Part shown: piece after piece, positions 6,772 through 16,442 of the stretch
How the letters are laid out: every line of letters starts with the position of its first letter
How positions within the stretch are numbered: position 1 is the stretch's first letter
From: a virus
Reading direction: 5' to 3' (one strand)
Virus record (IMG/VR): IMGVR_UViG_3300020457_000083
Coordinates: 1-26,217 of that record
DNA: 26,217 nucleotides
The notes under the pieces: generated by a model
Seen by the model: the letters and a program-made list of their open reading frames with translations, nothing else
Database searches by the model: none
Told to the model about the DNA's origin: nothing
Program-made: the position numbers and the translations under genes

Positions 6772-9522
6772 ATGAAAAAAAGTTATTCACCAGGAGTAAT
6801 ACAGCAAAAATCTAGTAGTCTTCATGACACTAAAGAAAATATTAGAATTGAGCAACTCATTCCTTCTGAAATATTAGAGGACCAAGGTCAATTACAAAAA
6901 TTTTTAGAAGCATATTATACGTTCATGAATATGGACGAATTTATATACCAAGAAAATGAAACCTTTACAGGAGTTGTATTAGAAGAAAAGGTTACATTTC
7001 GTATACCTGACCCAGAAAATAAAAATAATAAATTCTTTACAGATGAAACTGGTGCAGACTCTAGTTTAGTTGTTACATCTCCTGCGGGGGTTGATACCAC
7101 TATTTCACTTGATGCTATTAATGTTGCAATTACAAATGGTAACGAATTACCAGGTACTCTTGCGAACTTAACATCGGAAGTCGGTAAAACATTTACAGTA
7201 TCCGGTTTAAGTTCAAGTAATAATTTTACGGCCAAATTAATTACACCAGTTAAAAATTGGGTAGGTCCTGGGCCTTCTTTTGTTATGAATACAATTGAAG
7301 AGGCAATGAATATAGATGAAAATGCTTCTAATTATTTAGAGCTAATGCAAAAAGAAATTGCAGCAGCAATACCTAGAAATGTTACTGTAAATAAAAGAAC
7401 ACTTTATAAACAAATATTAGATTTTTACAAACTGCGTGGTAGTTCAGATAGTATAGAAATATTTTTCCAAATATTATTTAATGATGATGTAGAAGTTGCA
7501 TTTCCATTTGATGAAACACTTATACCATCAAGTGGTAATTGGTCACAGCCACCAGCTGTTACATCAGTTGTAAATGGTGCTGTTTCTAATTCTACAGCTA
7601 TCACAGTACAAACTGCAGATGTAAATATAAAATTAGGTTCCGTCTTTATTGGTGGAACAGTAAAAAGAGTAGATAATGTAACTGTCGCTGCAGTAAACGG
7701 CACATCTGTTACTCTTGATACTGCAGTATCCTTATCAAATGGTGCATCTATTACCTTTGAGCCTAGAGGAACATACCTTGACAACAAAGGGTTTTTGAGT
7801 TATAATATTAAAATACAGGATAGTTTAAGGTTTCAAAAATTTAGTTATTTAATTAAAACTGGTAAAAATTTATCAGATTGGGAAGGTGTCTTTGATAGAC
7901 TTGTTCACCCTGCTGGATTTATTTACTTTGCAGAAATATTACTGTTCTTACAATTAACAGATAATGTATTAACTGCAGCAAAAAACAAAGCATCGTTACC
8001 TGGTACACAACCAGGAGTTATAGGTGTTGAAGATATTCCATTACTTGTTGAAATGTTTGCTTCTGAGTTTCTACCAGGGGTTGAGGCCAAGATTGCAAAA
8101 AATGGATTACTCTCTATTGATTTAAAAGATGGTATTATAAATGTTATTAATATGACAAATGGTGGTAGTGGTTATACAAGCGTACCAACAATAACAACAG
8201 CTGATGGTGCAGCTGCATCGGGATTTACCGCGGCATCTCTTACACCTGTATTAACGGCCGGTTCAGTCAGTTCGGTTACCATTGTAAATGGTGGTAAGGA
8301 TTATGGTATACCACAGGTTACTTTTGCAGCACCAGCCGATATTACTTTTAACGGAAGTAGTTCAAGTATAGTAAATGTTGGAAATAATACCATTCAATTA
8401 ACAGGTGCTCAACAGGCAGCATTTCCTGTAGGTGCAACACTTACATATTCAACAACAGGTGGTGCAATTGGAGGATTAACTTCTGGAGCTCAATTTAGAG
8501 TACACACATCTGGTTCCAATTTAATTAAATTAAAACCTCTTGCTAATCAAGCAAATCCAGAAGTAGAAATTAATATTACCAGTGTAGGAACCGGCACAAC
8601 TCATAAATTTACTGGTGTTACGGCCACGGCCACAGCAACTTCTTTAAATGGTGCATTAGAAAAAATAACTATATCAGATGTAGGTTTTGGCTATGCGGCA
8701 AATGCAACATTAAGTGTATCATTTAATGGTCAAGGTTCTGGTTCAACACAAGATCCTGTTGCAACAATAGGTACAACTGCAGATGGTATACTCGATGTGG
8801 ATAATATTAATATTACAGGAGAAGGTTTTGGATTTGACCAATTATTTGGTTCCGTTGGAACTCCTGCTGTAGCTATAGGTAAAGTTGCAGCTGTTACATT
8901 TAATGGTCGTGCAAATAAACAATATAAAACTGCACCAGTTATTGTATTTCCAGAACCACAATCAAAAGATTCGCAAGGTAATTTATTAGTTAGTAATGTT
9001 ACTGCTGCAGCAGAATTTACAATTCAGGCAGAAGATGATTTATCTGACCCAAATAATCAGAAATATAAGGGCGAAATAACAGGGGTAAATATAACTAATG
9101 CAGGTAACGGATATATTGATGACCCTAAAGTCACAATAAGTAGTTCTGTACAAAATGAGGAAAGAGTTGCTGAAATGTTACATACCAGACCGGTAGAATG
9201 TAACCATGTAACTCTTGCAGATGGAGAACAATTAATTACAACTCAAATAAATCCAAGACAAGCGACTGGTTCAATTATGACTAGCACTGGAACAGCAGTT
9301 AAATTTTTACCAGAACATACAGTAAATATTGTAAATGCAAGTTATGGAATTATAGAAAATAATGGGTATAGACAGAGGAGAGGTCCTAGTAATTTCTTTA
9401 ATACACCTAGGCTTTTTAACAGTAATCAAACAATTGAATTTTTAGGTTCAAATCAAATACAAAACCTTGATTCAACTGATATAAATAAGTATAACACAAA
9501 CAGTTTTGTGGATATTGAATAG
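6772..9522 (+). CDS. Large baseplate protein in the gp7 position
   Basis: 916 residues; T4 gp7 is 1032. It lies between gp6 and gp8, exactly where gp7 lies in T4, and is probably a wedge protein, but similarity to T4 gp7 is not something I can see directly. The conserved-looking core is split: EQLIPSEILEDQGQLQKFLEAYY (near residue 25), IPRNVTVNKRTLYKQILDFYKLRGSSDSIEIFFQILF (about 200-236), and GTYLDNKGFLSYNIKIQDS, FQKFSYLIKTG, LVHPAGFIYFAEILLFL (about 338-400). Between and after these are beta-rich insertions: a module at about 260-335, Gly/Tyr repeats of the form NGGSGYTSVPTI (from about 457), and an IGGLTSGAQFRV module (about 560-575). A late promoter box for the next gene lies inside its last codons. 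No clear Shine-Dalgarno sequence precedes the ATG; the gp6 stop is one base upstream. Confidence 0.65.
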   Translation: MKKSYSPGVIQQKSSSLHDTKENIRIEQLIPSEILEDQGQLQKFLEAYYTFMNMDEFIYQENETFTGVVLEEKVTFRIPDPENKNNKFFTDETGADSSLVVTSPAGVDTTISLDAINVAITNGNELPGTLANLTSEVGKTFTVSGLSSSNNFTAKLITPVKNWVGPGPSFVMNTIEEAMNIDENASNYLELMQKEIAAAIPRNVTVNKRTLYKQILDFYKLRGSSDSIEIFFQILFNDDVEVAFPFDETLIPSSGNWSQPPAVTSVVNGAVSNSTAITVQTADVNIKLGSVFIGGTVKRVDNVTVAAVNGTSVTLDTAVSLSNGASITFEPRGTYLDNKGFLSYNIKIQDSLRFQKFSYLIKTGKNLSDWEGVFDRLVHPAGFIYFAEILLFLQLTDNVLTAAKNKASLPGTQPGVIGVEDIPLLVEMFASEFLPGVEAKIAKNGLLSIDLKDGIINVINMTNGGSGYTSVPTITTADGAAASGFTAASLTPVLTAGSVSSVTIVNGGKDYGIPQVTFAAPADITFNGSSSSIVNVGNNTIQLTGAQQAAFPVGATLTYSTTGGAIGGLTSGAQFRVHTSGSNLIKLKPLANQANPEVEINITSVGTGTTHKFTGVTATATATSLNGALEKITISDVGFGYAANATLSVSFNGQGSGSTQDPVATIGTTADGILDVDNINITGEGFGFDQLFGSVGTPAVAIGKVAAVTFNGRANKQYKTAPVIVFPEPQSKDSQGNLLVSNVTAAAEFTIQAEDDLSDPNNQKYKGEITGVNITNAGNGYIDDPKVTISSSVQNEERVAEMLHTRPVECNHVTLADGEQLITTQINPRQATGSIMTSTGTAVKFLPEHTVNIVNASYGIIENNGYRQRRGPSNFFNTPRLFNSNQTIEFLGSNQIQNLDSTDINKYNTNSFVDIE
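9480..9487 (+). promoter_or_regulatory. T4-type late promoter box TATAAATA upstream of gp8
   Basis: Perfect box inside the last codons of the 916-residue gene (it spans Asp-Ile-Asn-Lys). The expected start near 9493 gives a leader of about 40 bases to the gp8-like ATG at 9535, containing a strong ribosome binding site (AGAAGGGA). Because an 8-base AT motif occurs by chance several times in DNA this AT-rich, its placement is the main support. Confidence 0.5.
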
Positions 9523-9534
9523 AAGGGAACAATT

Positions 9535-11124
9535 ATGGCAGCAATTGTAAGTAACAATTTTAGAGTGCTTAACGCACAAAATTTTAAAGAGGATATCGCC
9601 GGTTCGAGTGTATATGTCTCAATAGGAAAATCCGATGTATGGTCATTGACGACATCAGATACAACGGATACTACACCGTTTACTCCAGACGACCATTTGG
9701 ACGAAATAGGAGAAGCAAGATTTAACATGATTGGCATGAAGAAAATTAATTCAGCCGATATTGCTCATGTAGTACCAAGACATACTTGGGCTTCAGGAAG
9801 AAGTTATGTTGAATGGGATTCAAACGATGCTGATATTTTTGATAAAGCTTTTTATGTAGTAACATCAGAATTTAAAGTATATAAGTGTATAAAAGCAGGT
9901 GGTGGTGCTTCAAGTATCCAACCAACTCAAACACTTACTGACCCAACTGCAGAGTCAGATGGTTATACATGGAAATATATGTATACAATCTCTGTTGCAG
10001 ATTCAGAAAAGTTTCTTACAAACTCATTTATGCCTACTAAAACAATACCTTTGGAAACAGTTTCAACAACTGCAGCTGCCACTTCATCAAGTACAAAGAT
10101 TATTTTATCAGCAGTAAATGATAATATATTAGTAGGACAAACAATATATACTGGTGGAACCGGTGGTTCTGCATTATCAACTGTAGCCTCAATAGAAGGA
10201 AGTCAGATTACAGCAGCTGGTAATGTTACAGTCGCTAATAATACTCAATTAACATTTGCATTCTTAAATAATGCTGCTGCAGAAGCTAATTTATCTGAGT
10301 CAGATTATGCTCAATATTTAAACCAGACAGCTTCTAAGGCATCTGCTACTGCACAAGGTATTGAAAGAATAGAAGTAACAAATAACGGGACTGCAAACTA
10401 TTCAAGTGCACCTACTGTAACTATTACAGGAGACGGAACAGGTGCAACTGCAACTGCAGTTATGTCAGGCTCAGGTTCAACACAACAAGTTGCAAGTATA
10501 ACTGTAAATAATAAAGGAACAGATTACACAGTTGCAGATATTACTTTTTCATCTGGAGATGCAGCTGCAAGAGCAGTGCTAGCGCCAAAAGATGGTCATG
10601 GAGTAAATCCTAAAGAAGAGCTTGGTGCATTCTTTATAGCAGTTAATTCACAATTAATAGGTAACGATGGAAGTGATTTAACAGTCGGTAATGATTTTAG
10701 GCAAATCATGTTAATTAAAGACCCATTCGATGAAGGCACTTCTACAATATCAACTGCAGCAACTCTTAATGCATTGAAAACACTAGACTTTGCCTCTGGT
10801 ACTATTACAAATTATCAAGTAGATGAATTACTTGTAGGTGGTACTTCAGGAGCTCAAGGATATGTCGTAGAAATTGATGGTAGTGGTAGTAATAGAAAAA
10901 TTAAATATCATCAAAACGATAAAACAGGTTACACTCCTTTCACAAATGGTGAAACTGTAACAGGTCAAACTTCTACTACGGCACTTGCCCTTAAATCTTC
11001 TAATGCAACTATTGCACCAGAGGTTGATAGGTCAAGCGGTGAAGTTTTATTTTTAGAAAATAGAACGCCAATAAACAGAACAACAACACAAATTGAAGAT
11101 ATTAAAGTTATTATAGAATTCTAA
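9535..11124 (+). CDS. 8: Baseplate wedge protein gp8-like, enlarged by beta modules
   Basis: 529 residues against 334 in T4 gp8, which forms a dimer in the outer wedge. The N-terminal third is typical: VYVSIGKSDVW (27-37), then FYVVTSEFKVYKCIKAGGGASS (about 104-125), DGYTWKYMYTISVADSEKF. The end is also typical: GEVLFLENRTPINRTTTQ followed by EDIKVIIEF. LGAFFIAVNSQLIGNDG and DFRQIMLIKDP (about 363-400) are family-like. Inserted in between are a Gly-rich module with NYSSAPTVTITGDGTGATAT (about 285-305, repeated in weaker form as GTDYTVADITFSSGD) and a GGTSGAQGY module (about 434). The same module types occur in neighbouring genes. Start supported by AGAAGGGA at 9521-9528. The next gene follows after 21 bases. 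Confidence 0.85.
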   Translation: MAAIVSNNFRVLNAQNFKEDIAGSSVYVSIGKSDVWSLTTSDTTDTTPFTPDDHLDEIGEARFNMIGMKKINSADIAHVVPRHTWASGRSYVEWDSNDADIFDKAFYVVTSEFKVYKCIKAGGGASSIQPTQTLTDPTAESDGYTWKYMYTISVADSEKFLTNSFMPTKTIPLETVSTTAAATSSSTKIILSAVNDNILVGQTIYTGGTGGSALSTVASIEGSQITAAGNVTVANNTQLTFAFLNNAAAEANLSESDYAQYLNQTASKASATAQGIERIEVTNNGTANYSSAPTVTITGDGTGATATAVMSGSGSTQQVASITVNNKGTDYTVADITFSSGDAAARAVLAPKDGHGVNPKEELGAFFIAVNSQLIGNDGSDLTVGNDFRQIMLIKDPFDEGTSTISTAATLNALKTLDFASGTITNYQVDELLVGGTSGAQGYVVEIDGSGSNRKIKYHQNDKTGYTPFTNGETVTGQTSTTALALKSSNATIAPEVDRSSGEVLFLENRTPINRTTTQIEDIKVIIEF

Positions 11125-11145
11125 TATTGATTAGGAAATAAATTT

Positions 11146-14100
11146 ATGGCAACAACAGTAGTTAAAACATATAGCATAGCACCTTATTACGACGATTTTG
11201 ATGAAACAAAGAATTTTCACAGAGTCCTTTTTAGGCCTGGGTTTGCTGTCCAAGCAAGAGAATTAACCCAGTTACAAACTGCATTACAAGCACAGATTGA
11301 CAGATATGGACAGTTTGCTTTTAAAGATGGTTCAAGGGTTATAGATGGTAAGGTTACATTAAATGTAGAATATGATTTTGTAAAAATAGAATCATCTTTT
11401 ACTCATTCAACTGCCGGTTCATTAAATACAGATAATTATTTAAGTGAATTTGTAGGTACAACTATTACAGGAGCAACATCAGGTGTAACTGCAGAGGTTC
11501 AAGAAGTTGTTGCAGCTGTATCAGGCGGAGACCCTAACACATTATATGTTAAGTATACTAACTCTGGTACAAATAATACCACATCAGTATTTGCAGCAGG
11601 CGAAGAATTTTCATCTAACGGCACACCTGTCAGACATGGTAAAGTTGGTGGTGGTTCCGGTTCATCTATATCAAATCAAACAGGACAAGGTTCCTCAATT
11701 AATATTGAAGAAGGTGTTTACTTTATATCTGGTACATTTATTTTTGTTCCAGGTGGTTCACTTATATTAGACAAATATACAAATACTCCTAATTACATTG
11801 TTGGATTAACAGTTGCAGAAGAAGAAATTACATCTGCTACAGATACAAGTTTATTGGATAATGCTCAAGGTGTTCCAAATAGTTCTGCACCAGGCGCGAA
11901 CAGATATAGAATATCAACAACACTAATTAAAGAGCCTCTTGATATAGCAAGTAGAACAGAGAATAGATATATTACTCTAGTCCGTATCGAAGATGGTAAA
12001 ACTGCTGTTGATAAAACAGATAAAAATACAGACACAGAATTAACTGAAAGATTAGCAAGAAGAACATTTGAGGAATCAGGTGATTATGTTGTTGAACCAT
12101 TTCAATTAAATATCCGAGAATACCTAAATGATGGTACAAATTTCGGATTTAAAACCACTGCACAAATTATAGCAGATGGCGATGCGGCAAATACTACTGC
12201 AGCAACTACATTTGGTAAAGATAGATTGGCCATAGGTGTTGAACCATCAGTTGCATATGTAAAAGGTTTCCGTGTACAAAATAATACTACAAAATATGTT
12301 ACAGTAGAAAAGCCAAGAGGTACAGATGCAACTAATAATGTTAATCTGGCCACAACATCTGCACAAGTAGGTAACTATGTTAAATTAACTGCTTCAACAG
12401 TTAAGGGAATACCAGATGTTAATGATTTTACAAACATAGATTTACATAGTGTTACAATTGCAGGTACACAATCAAATAGTAATAAAGTTGGAACAGCAAG
12501 AGCCAAAGCATTAGAAATAGTAGGTAGTGAACTAAGATTATATCTATTTGATATAAACATGACAAGTGGTTCATTTAGTGCTGTTAAATCATTTGCAGGT
12601 ACCGGTTCAATAACACCATTTATTGGTGACATTGCAGGTTCAACTGCTCAATTATTTGATGTTGGTAAGAGTACATCTATATTTAAATTACCATATAGTG
12701 CTGTAAAAACTTTATTTGAATTAGATGGAAGTGGTAACCCTACATCTAATGTAGATACTATCTATCAAGTTAAACAAAGATTTACAACTACATCTGGTAG
12801 TAATAGTATTAGTATTGCTTCTGGTCAAGGTACATTTGTAAATGATGGCCAAACAATTATAGGTTTAGGTGCTAATGTAATTGATACATCACCTACAATC
12901 AGTATCAGTGGTAATGGATTAACCATGACTATTTCTGATGTTGGTGGTACTACCAGTTTCTCTGGCCAACAAATGACAATTATTACAACTGTTCAAAAAG
13001 GTTTACAACATAAAAGTAAAACAAGAACAACAGTATCTACAAGTGCTGGTGCATTATCCAGTGGAGAAAAATCATTATTAAAAGCTGATATTATTAAAAT
13101 TAATTCAGTAACAGACGCAAATAATGTAGATATTACAGACCAATTTACATTGGATAACGGACAAAGAGATAATTTCTATGATATTGGTAAGGTAATATTA
13201 AAATCAGGCTTTACTGTTACAGGTAATATTGTAGTTAATTTTGATTATTACGAACATGGGTCTGGTGATTATTTTTCAGTAGATTCATATCCAGCTGCAG
13301 ACTATGATACCATAGGCTCATTTGCAAGTATACAAGGTGTATTATCATTAAGAGATTGTATTGATTTTAGACCAAGAAAAGAAAATGCAGCAGACGGCGG
13401 AGATAATGATTTTACAGGTACGGGTGCAAGTAATCCACAACCACCAAGGCCTGGCTCTCTAATTACAGCTGAAGTAACACACTTTATGCCAAGGATTGAT
13501 AAATTATATATTACAAGGCGTGGTGAGTTTAAAACTCAAGCAGGTGTACCTGACCTCAATCCAAGACCACCAGAAACTCCTAGTGATTCAATGGCCATTT
13601 ATAATTTAAATGCAAGGCCATTTATTTACAAGAAAGAAGATTTAAAACCAGAGATTATTGATAACCGTAGATATACAATGCGCGATATCGGTAGTATAGA
13701 TAAACGATTAAAGAATGTTGAATACTATACATCTCTATCTTTACTAGAACAGTCAGCGGCTGATGTTGATTTATTTGATGGTAATAACTTTACAAGGTTA
13801 AAGAATGGATTTATTGTAGATGGTTTCAGAGGCCATAGTGTTGGTGACCCAACAAATCCAGATTATAAAGCATCAATAGATAGAGCTGCTGGAGAATTAA
13901 GACCTATGTTTGATGAAAGAAATACAAACTTAGTTCGAAAGTCTGCAGATAGTGGAGCCAATGTAGTATTAAATGCTGGAATAGCAACATTACCATTTAC
14001 CGAAACAAATTATATTAATCAACCTTATGCATCATTTGCATCTAATGTAAACCCATACAATGTATTTACTTGGGCAGGAACTGTAGAATTATCTCCAGAT

Positions 14101-16434
14101 TCTGATGAATGGAAAGAAACTGATGTCAGACCAAATGTTATAATTAATGACTCAGGTTCCTTTGACCAATTTAGACAAATGGCAGAAGAAACAGGTATTT
14201 TAGGTACAGTATGGAACGAATGGGAAACAAACTGGGCTGGTGTAGAAGTAGAACAAACAACAACTTCATCATTAGGTAATCCAGGGTTTGATTTCTTTGA
14301 CTTTGAACCTGAATTAAGAATTGCTAGAGATAGAGGAAGAACAGGTGGTGCTGGAAATGTAACAAATACAACTATTACAACTACTACTGCAAACCAAAGT
14401 AGGTCAGGTTTAAGAACAGAACTTGCATTTGATACTGTTCAAAGAAGTGATGGACAGAGAGTTGTAGAAGTTAATTTTGTACCATTTATTAGGTCAAGAA
14501 AGATTTCATTTAAGGCACAATTATTAAAACCAAATACAAAATTCTTCCCATTCTTTGATGGTACAGATGTATCTGCTTTTGCAAGAGAAGAAACCTTCGC
14601 ACAATTTTCATCATCAACCGATGTTGATACATTTGAAGGAGAAACTGCTCACCCATCTGGTTCATCTGCATTAATATCAAATGCAGCTGGAGTTATTGAA
14701 GGCTCATTTGTAATACCTAGAAATAGTGCATTACAATTCCAAACAGGAATCAGAGAGTTTAGGTTATCAGATGATTCATCTAATAATAAAGATAATGAAA
14801 CATCTTATGCAGAGGCACAATATCATGCACAAGGTTTAAGAGAAGCAGTAGAAAGTAGAATTGTATCTACAAGAGTGCCAAGATTAGTTCAGTCAGAATT
14901 AAATGATGACAGAACAATAGTTGATACACAAGTTGCAGAAACAACTACATGGGTTGACCCAGTTGCAGAAACTATTCTTATAGATAGAGCTGGTGGTATA
15001 TTTGCCAAGTCAGTTGATTTATTCTTTAAAACAAAAGATGCTTCGATACCAGTTAGGGTTACAATTAGAACAACACAAAATGGTATACCAACACAAAGAA
15101 TAGTACCAGGTGCGGATAAAATTTTATATCCATCATCTATTAATACATCTGCAAATGCGGCAACTGCAACAAACTTTGCATTTGATTTTCCAATTTATTT
15201 AGCACAAGACACAGAATATGCAATCGTAATTACTTCACAATCAGATAATTATGAAGTGTATGTTGCAGAGATGGGCGGATTTGATTTAACAAATACAGAT
15301 TTCAGAATATCAAAACAACCATACAATGGTGTATTCTTCAGTTCACAGAATGCTTCAACATGGACTCCAGAACAAAGTAAGGACCTTAAATTTAAATTAA
15401 ATAGATGTTCTTTCTCAGGTTCAGGTGCACATATGAACTTAGTAAATGATACTATACCTGTAAGAAAATTAAAAGATAATCCATTTACAACAACTAGTAG
15501 TTCTGGTGTTGTTACTGTAACACACCCAAATCATGGTATGTATGATACTGCATCTAGGGTAGTAATTGCAGGTGCTGTGGATACAAATGGTATTGCAGCT
15601 GCAAACTTAAATGGTACACATCAAATTACAAATATAACTCACGACAGTTATAAATTTACAGCTGGTGGTAGTGATACTGCTAGTGGGTCTGGTGCTGGTG
15701 GAGGCACTGCAGTTACAGCTCAAGAAAATAGGCATATGGACCTTATATATCCTGTTATTGAAAATATACAACTACCTGGTACAAGTTTAAAACTAGACGC
15801 AACTACCACAAGTGCAAAAAGTGTAAATGGTTCAGAAACTGCATATCAAAGTCAGACTGCATTAGAAATATTACCAAACAGAAACTTTAAATTTAATGCA
15901 CCAAAGCTTATTGCATCACCTATAAATGAAACACAACATTTAGGTGGGGCCAAATCATTTAATTTAAAATGTACATTTACAACAACTGATGAAGGATTAT
16001 CTCCTGTAATTGATTTAAATAGATGTTCAATACATACTATACAAAATATTATAGGTCAAAGTTCAAGTGTCGTTGAAACTGCCTCTAAAGGTGGTACAGA
16101 ACTTGCAAGATATATTACTAAGAAAGTTGAACTTGCTGAAGAAGCTGATGTTGCAACAATATTTATGAATGTTAATAGACCAGGTGGTTCAAATGTAAGG
16201 TTATTCCATAGAACACTTCCTGGTGGTTCATCTGGTAATTTAGAAGATACAGCATTTGTAGAAGCAACTCCTGTTGAACCAATACCAACAAATGATACTG
16301 CCTTTGCAGAAGTCAGATATGACATCGACCCTGCAGGTTCATTTGGTTCTATACAATTTAAAATAGTAATGACCTCAACAATCTCATCTACTCCACCGAG
16401 GGTAAGAGATTTCAGAGCAATATGTGCGACATAG
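11146..16434 (+). CDS. Giant DUF4815-type virion structural protein
   Basis: 1762 residues. The N-terminus YSIAPYYDDFDETKNFHRVL, followed by FRPGFAVQARELTQLQTALQ and FKDGSRVIDG (to about 68), is the DUF4815 signature seen in large baseplate/fibre-connector proteins of marine T4-like phages. An inserted TTITGATSG module follows (about 100-160). The middle carries YLNDGTNFGFKTTAQI and a conserved block around IDFRPRKENA. Late segments also fit the family: VDPVAETILIDRAGGIF, SVDLFFKTKDASIPV (about 1265-1300), and a C-terminal part with ARYITKKVELAEEADV and RVRDFRAICAT. At about 1446-1525 lies a module with VTHPNHGMYD and LNGTHQITNITHDSYKFTA that resembles the FCCH fold of E1 enzymes, a type often found inserted in phage tail proteins. 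It occupies the gp9/gp10 position of T4. AGGA at 11133-11136 supports the start. Confidence 0.75.
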   Translation: MATTVVKTYSIAPYYDDFDETKNFHRVLFRPGFAVQARELTQLQTALQAQIDRYGQFAFKDGSRVIDGKVTLNVEYDFVKIESSFTHSTAGSLNTDNYLSEFVGTTITGATSGVTAEVQEVVAAVSGGDPNTLYVKYTNSGTNNTTSVFAAGEEFSSNGTPVRHGKVGGGSGSSISNQTGQGSSINIEEGVYFISGTFIFVPGGSLILDKYTNTPNYIVGLTVAEEEITSATDTSLLDNAQGVPNSSAPGANRYRISTTLIKEPLDIASRTENRYITLVRIEDGKTAVDKTDKNTDTELTERLARRTFEESGDYVVEPFQLNIREYLNDGTNFGFKTTAQIIADGDAANTTAATTFGKDRLAIGVEPSVAYVKGFRVQNNTTKYVTVEKPRGTDATNNVNLATTSAQVGNYVKLTASTVKGIPDVNDFTNIDLHSVTIAGTQSNSNKVGTARAKALEIVGSELRLYLFDINMTSGSFSAVKSFAGTGSITPFIGDIAGSTAQLFDVGKSTSIFKLPYSAVKTLFELDGSGNPTSNVDTIYQVKQRFTTTSGSNSISIASGQGTFVNDGQTIIGLGANVIDTSPTISISGNGLTMTISDVGGTTSFSGQQMTIITTVQKGLQHKSKTRTTVSTSAGALSSGEKSLLKADIIKINSVTDANNVDITDQFTLDNGQRDNFYDIGKVILKSGFTVTGNIVVNFDYYEHGSGDYFSVDSYPAADYDTIGSFASIQGVLSLRDCIDFRPRKENAADGGDNDFTGTGASNPQPPRPGSLITAEVTHFMPRIDKLYITRRGEFKTQAGVPDLNPRPPETPSDSMAIYNLNARPFIYKKEDLKPEIIDNRRYTMRDIGSIDKRLKNVEYYTSLSLLEQSAADVDLFDGNNFTRLKNGFIVDGFRGHSVGDPTNPDYKASIDRAAGELRPMFDERNTNLVRKSADSGANVVLNAGIATLPFTETNYINQPYASFASNVNPYNVFTWAGTVELSPDSDEWKETDVRPNVIINDSGSFDQFRQMAEETGILGTVWNEWETNWAGVEVEQTTTSSLGNPGFDFFDFEPELRIARDRGRTGGAGNVTNTTITTTTANQSRSGLRTELAFDTVQRSDGQRVVEVNFVPFIRSRKISFKAQLLKPNTKFFPFFDGTDVSAFAREETFAQFSSSTDVDTFEGETAHPSGSSALISNAAGVIEGSFVIPRNSALQFQTGIREFRLSDDSSNNKDNETSYAEAQYHAQGLREAVESRIVSTRVPRLVQSELNDDRTIVDTQVAETTTWVDPVAETILIDRAGGIFAKSVDLFFKTKDASIPVRVTIRTTQNGIPTQRIVPGADKILYPSSINTSANAATATNFAFDFPIYLAQDTEYAIVITSQSDNYEVYVAEMGGFDLTNTDFRISKQPYNGVFFSSQNASTWTPEQSKDLKFKLNRCSFSGSGAHMNLVNDTIPVRKLKDNPFTTTSSSGVVTVTHPNHGMYDTASRVVIAGAVDTNGIAAANLNGTHQITNITHDSYKFTAGGSDTASGSGAGGGTAVTAQENRHMDLIYPVIENIQLPGTSLKLDATTTSAKSVNGSETAYQSQTALEILPNRNFKFNAPKLIASPINETQHLGGAKSFNLKCTFTTTDEGLSPVIDLNRCSIHTIQNIIGQSSSVVETASKGGTELARYITKKVELAEEADVATIFMNVNRPGGSNVRLFHRTLPGGSSGNLEDTAFVEATPVEPIPTNDTAFAEVRYDIDPAGSFGSIQFKIVMTSTISSTPPRVRDFRAICAT

Positions 16435-16442
16435 GATAAATT

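Noticed and set aside
6377-6790. Leftward open frame of 137 codons inside gp6
   Set aside because: Fully inside a confidently assigned gene; hydrophobic Ile/Val/Ser-rich composition is typical of antisense shadow.
15641-15648. Late-promoter-like TATAAATT and the similar TATAAATG further on in the DUF4815 gene
   Set aside because: One base off consensus, deep inside a gene, and not near any downstream start.
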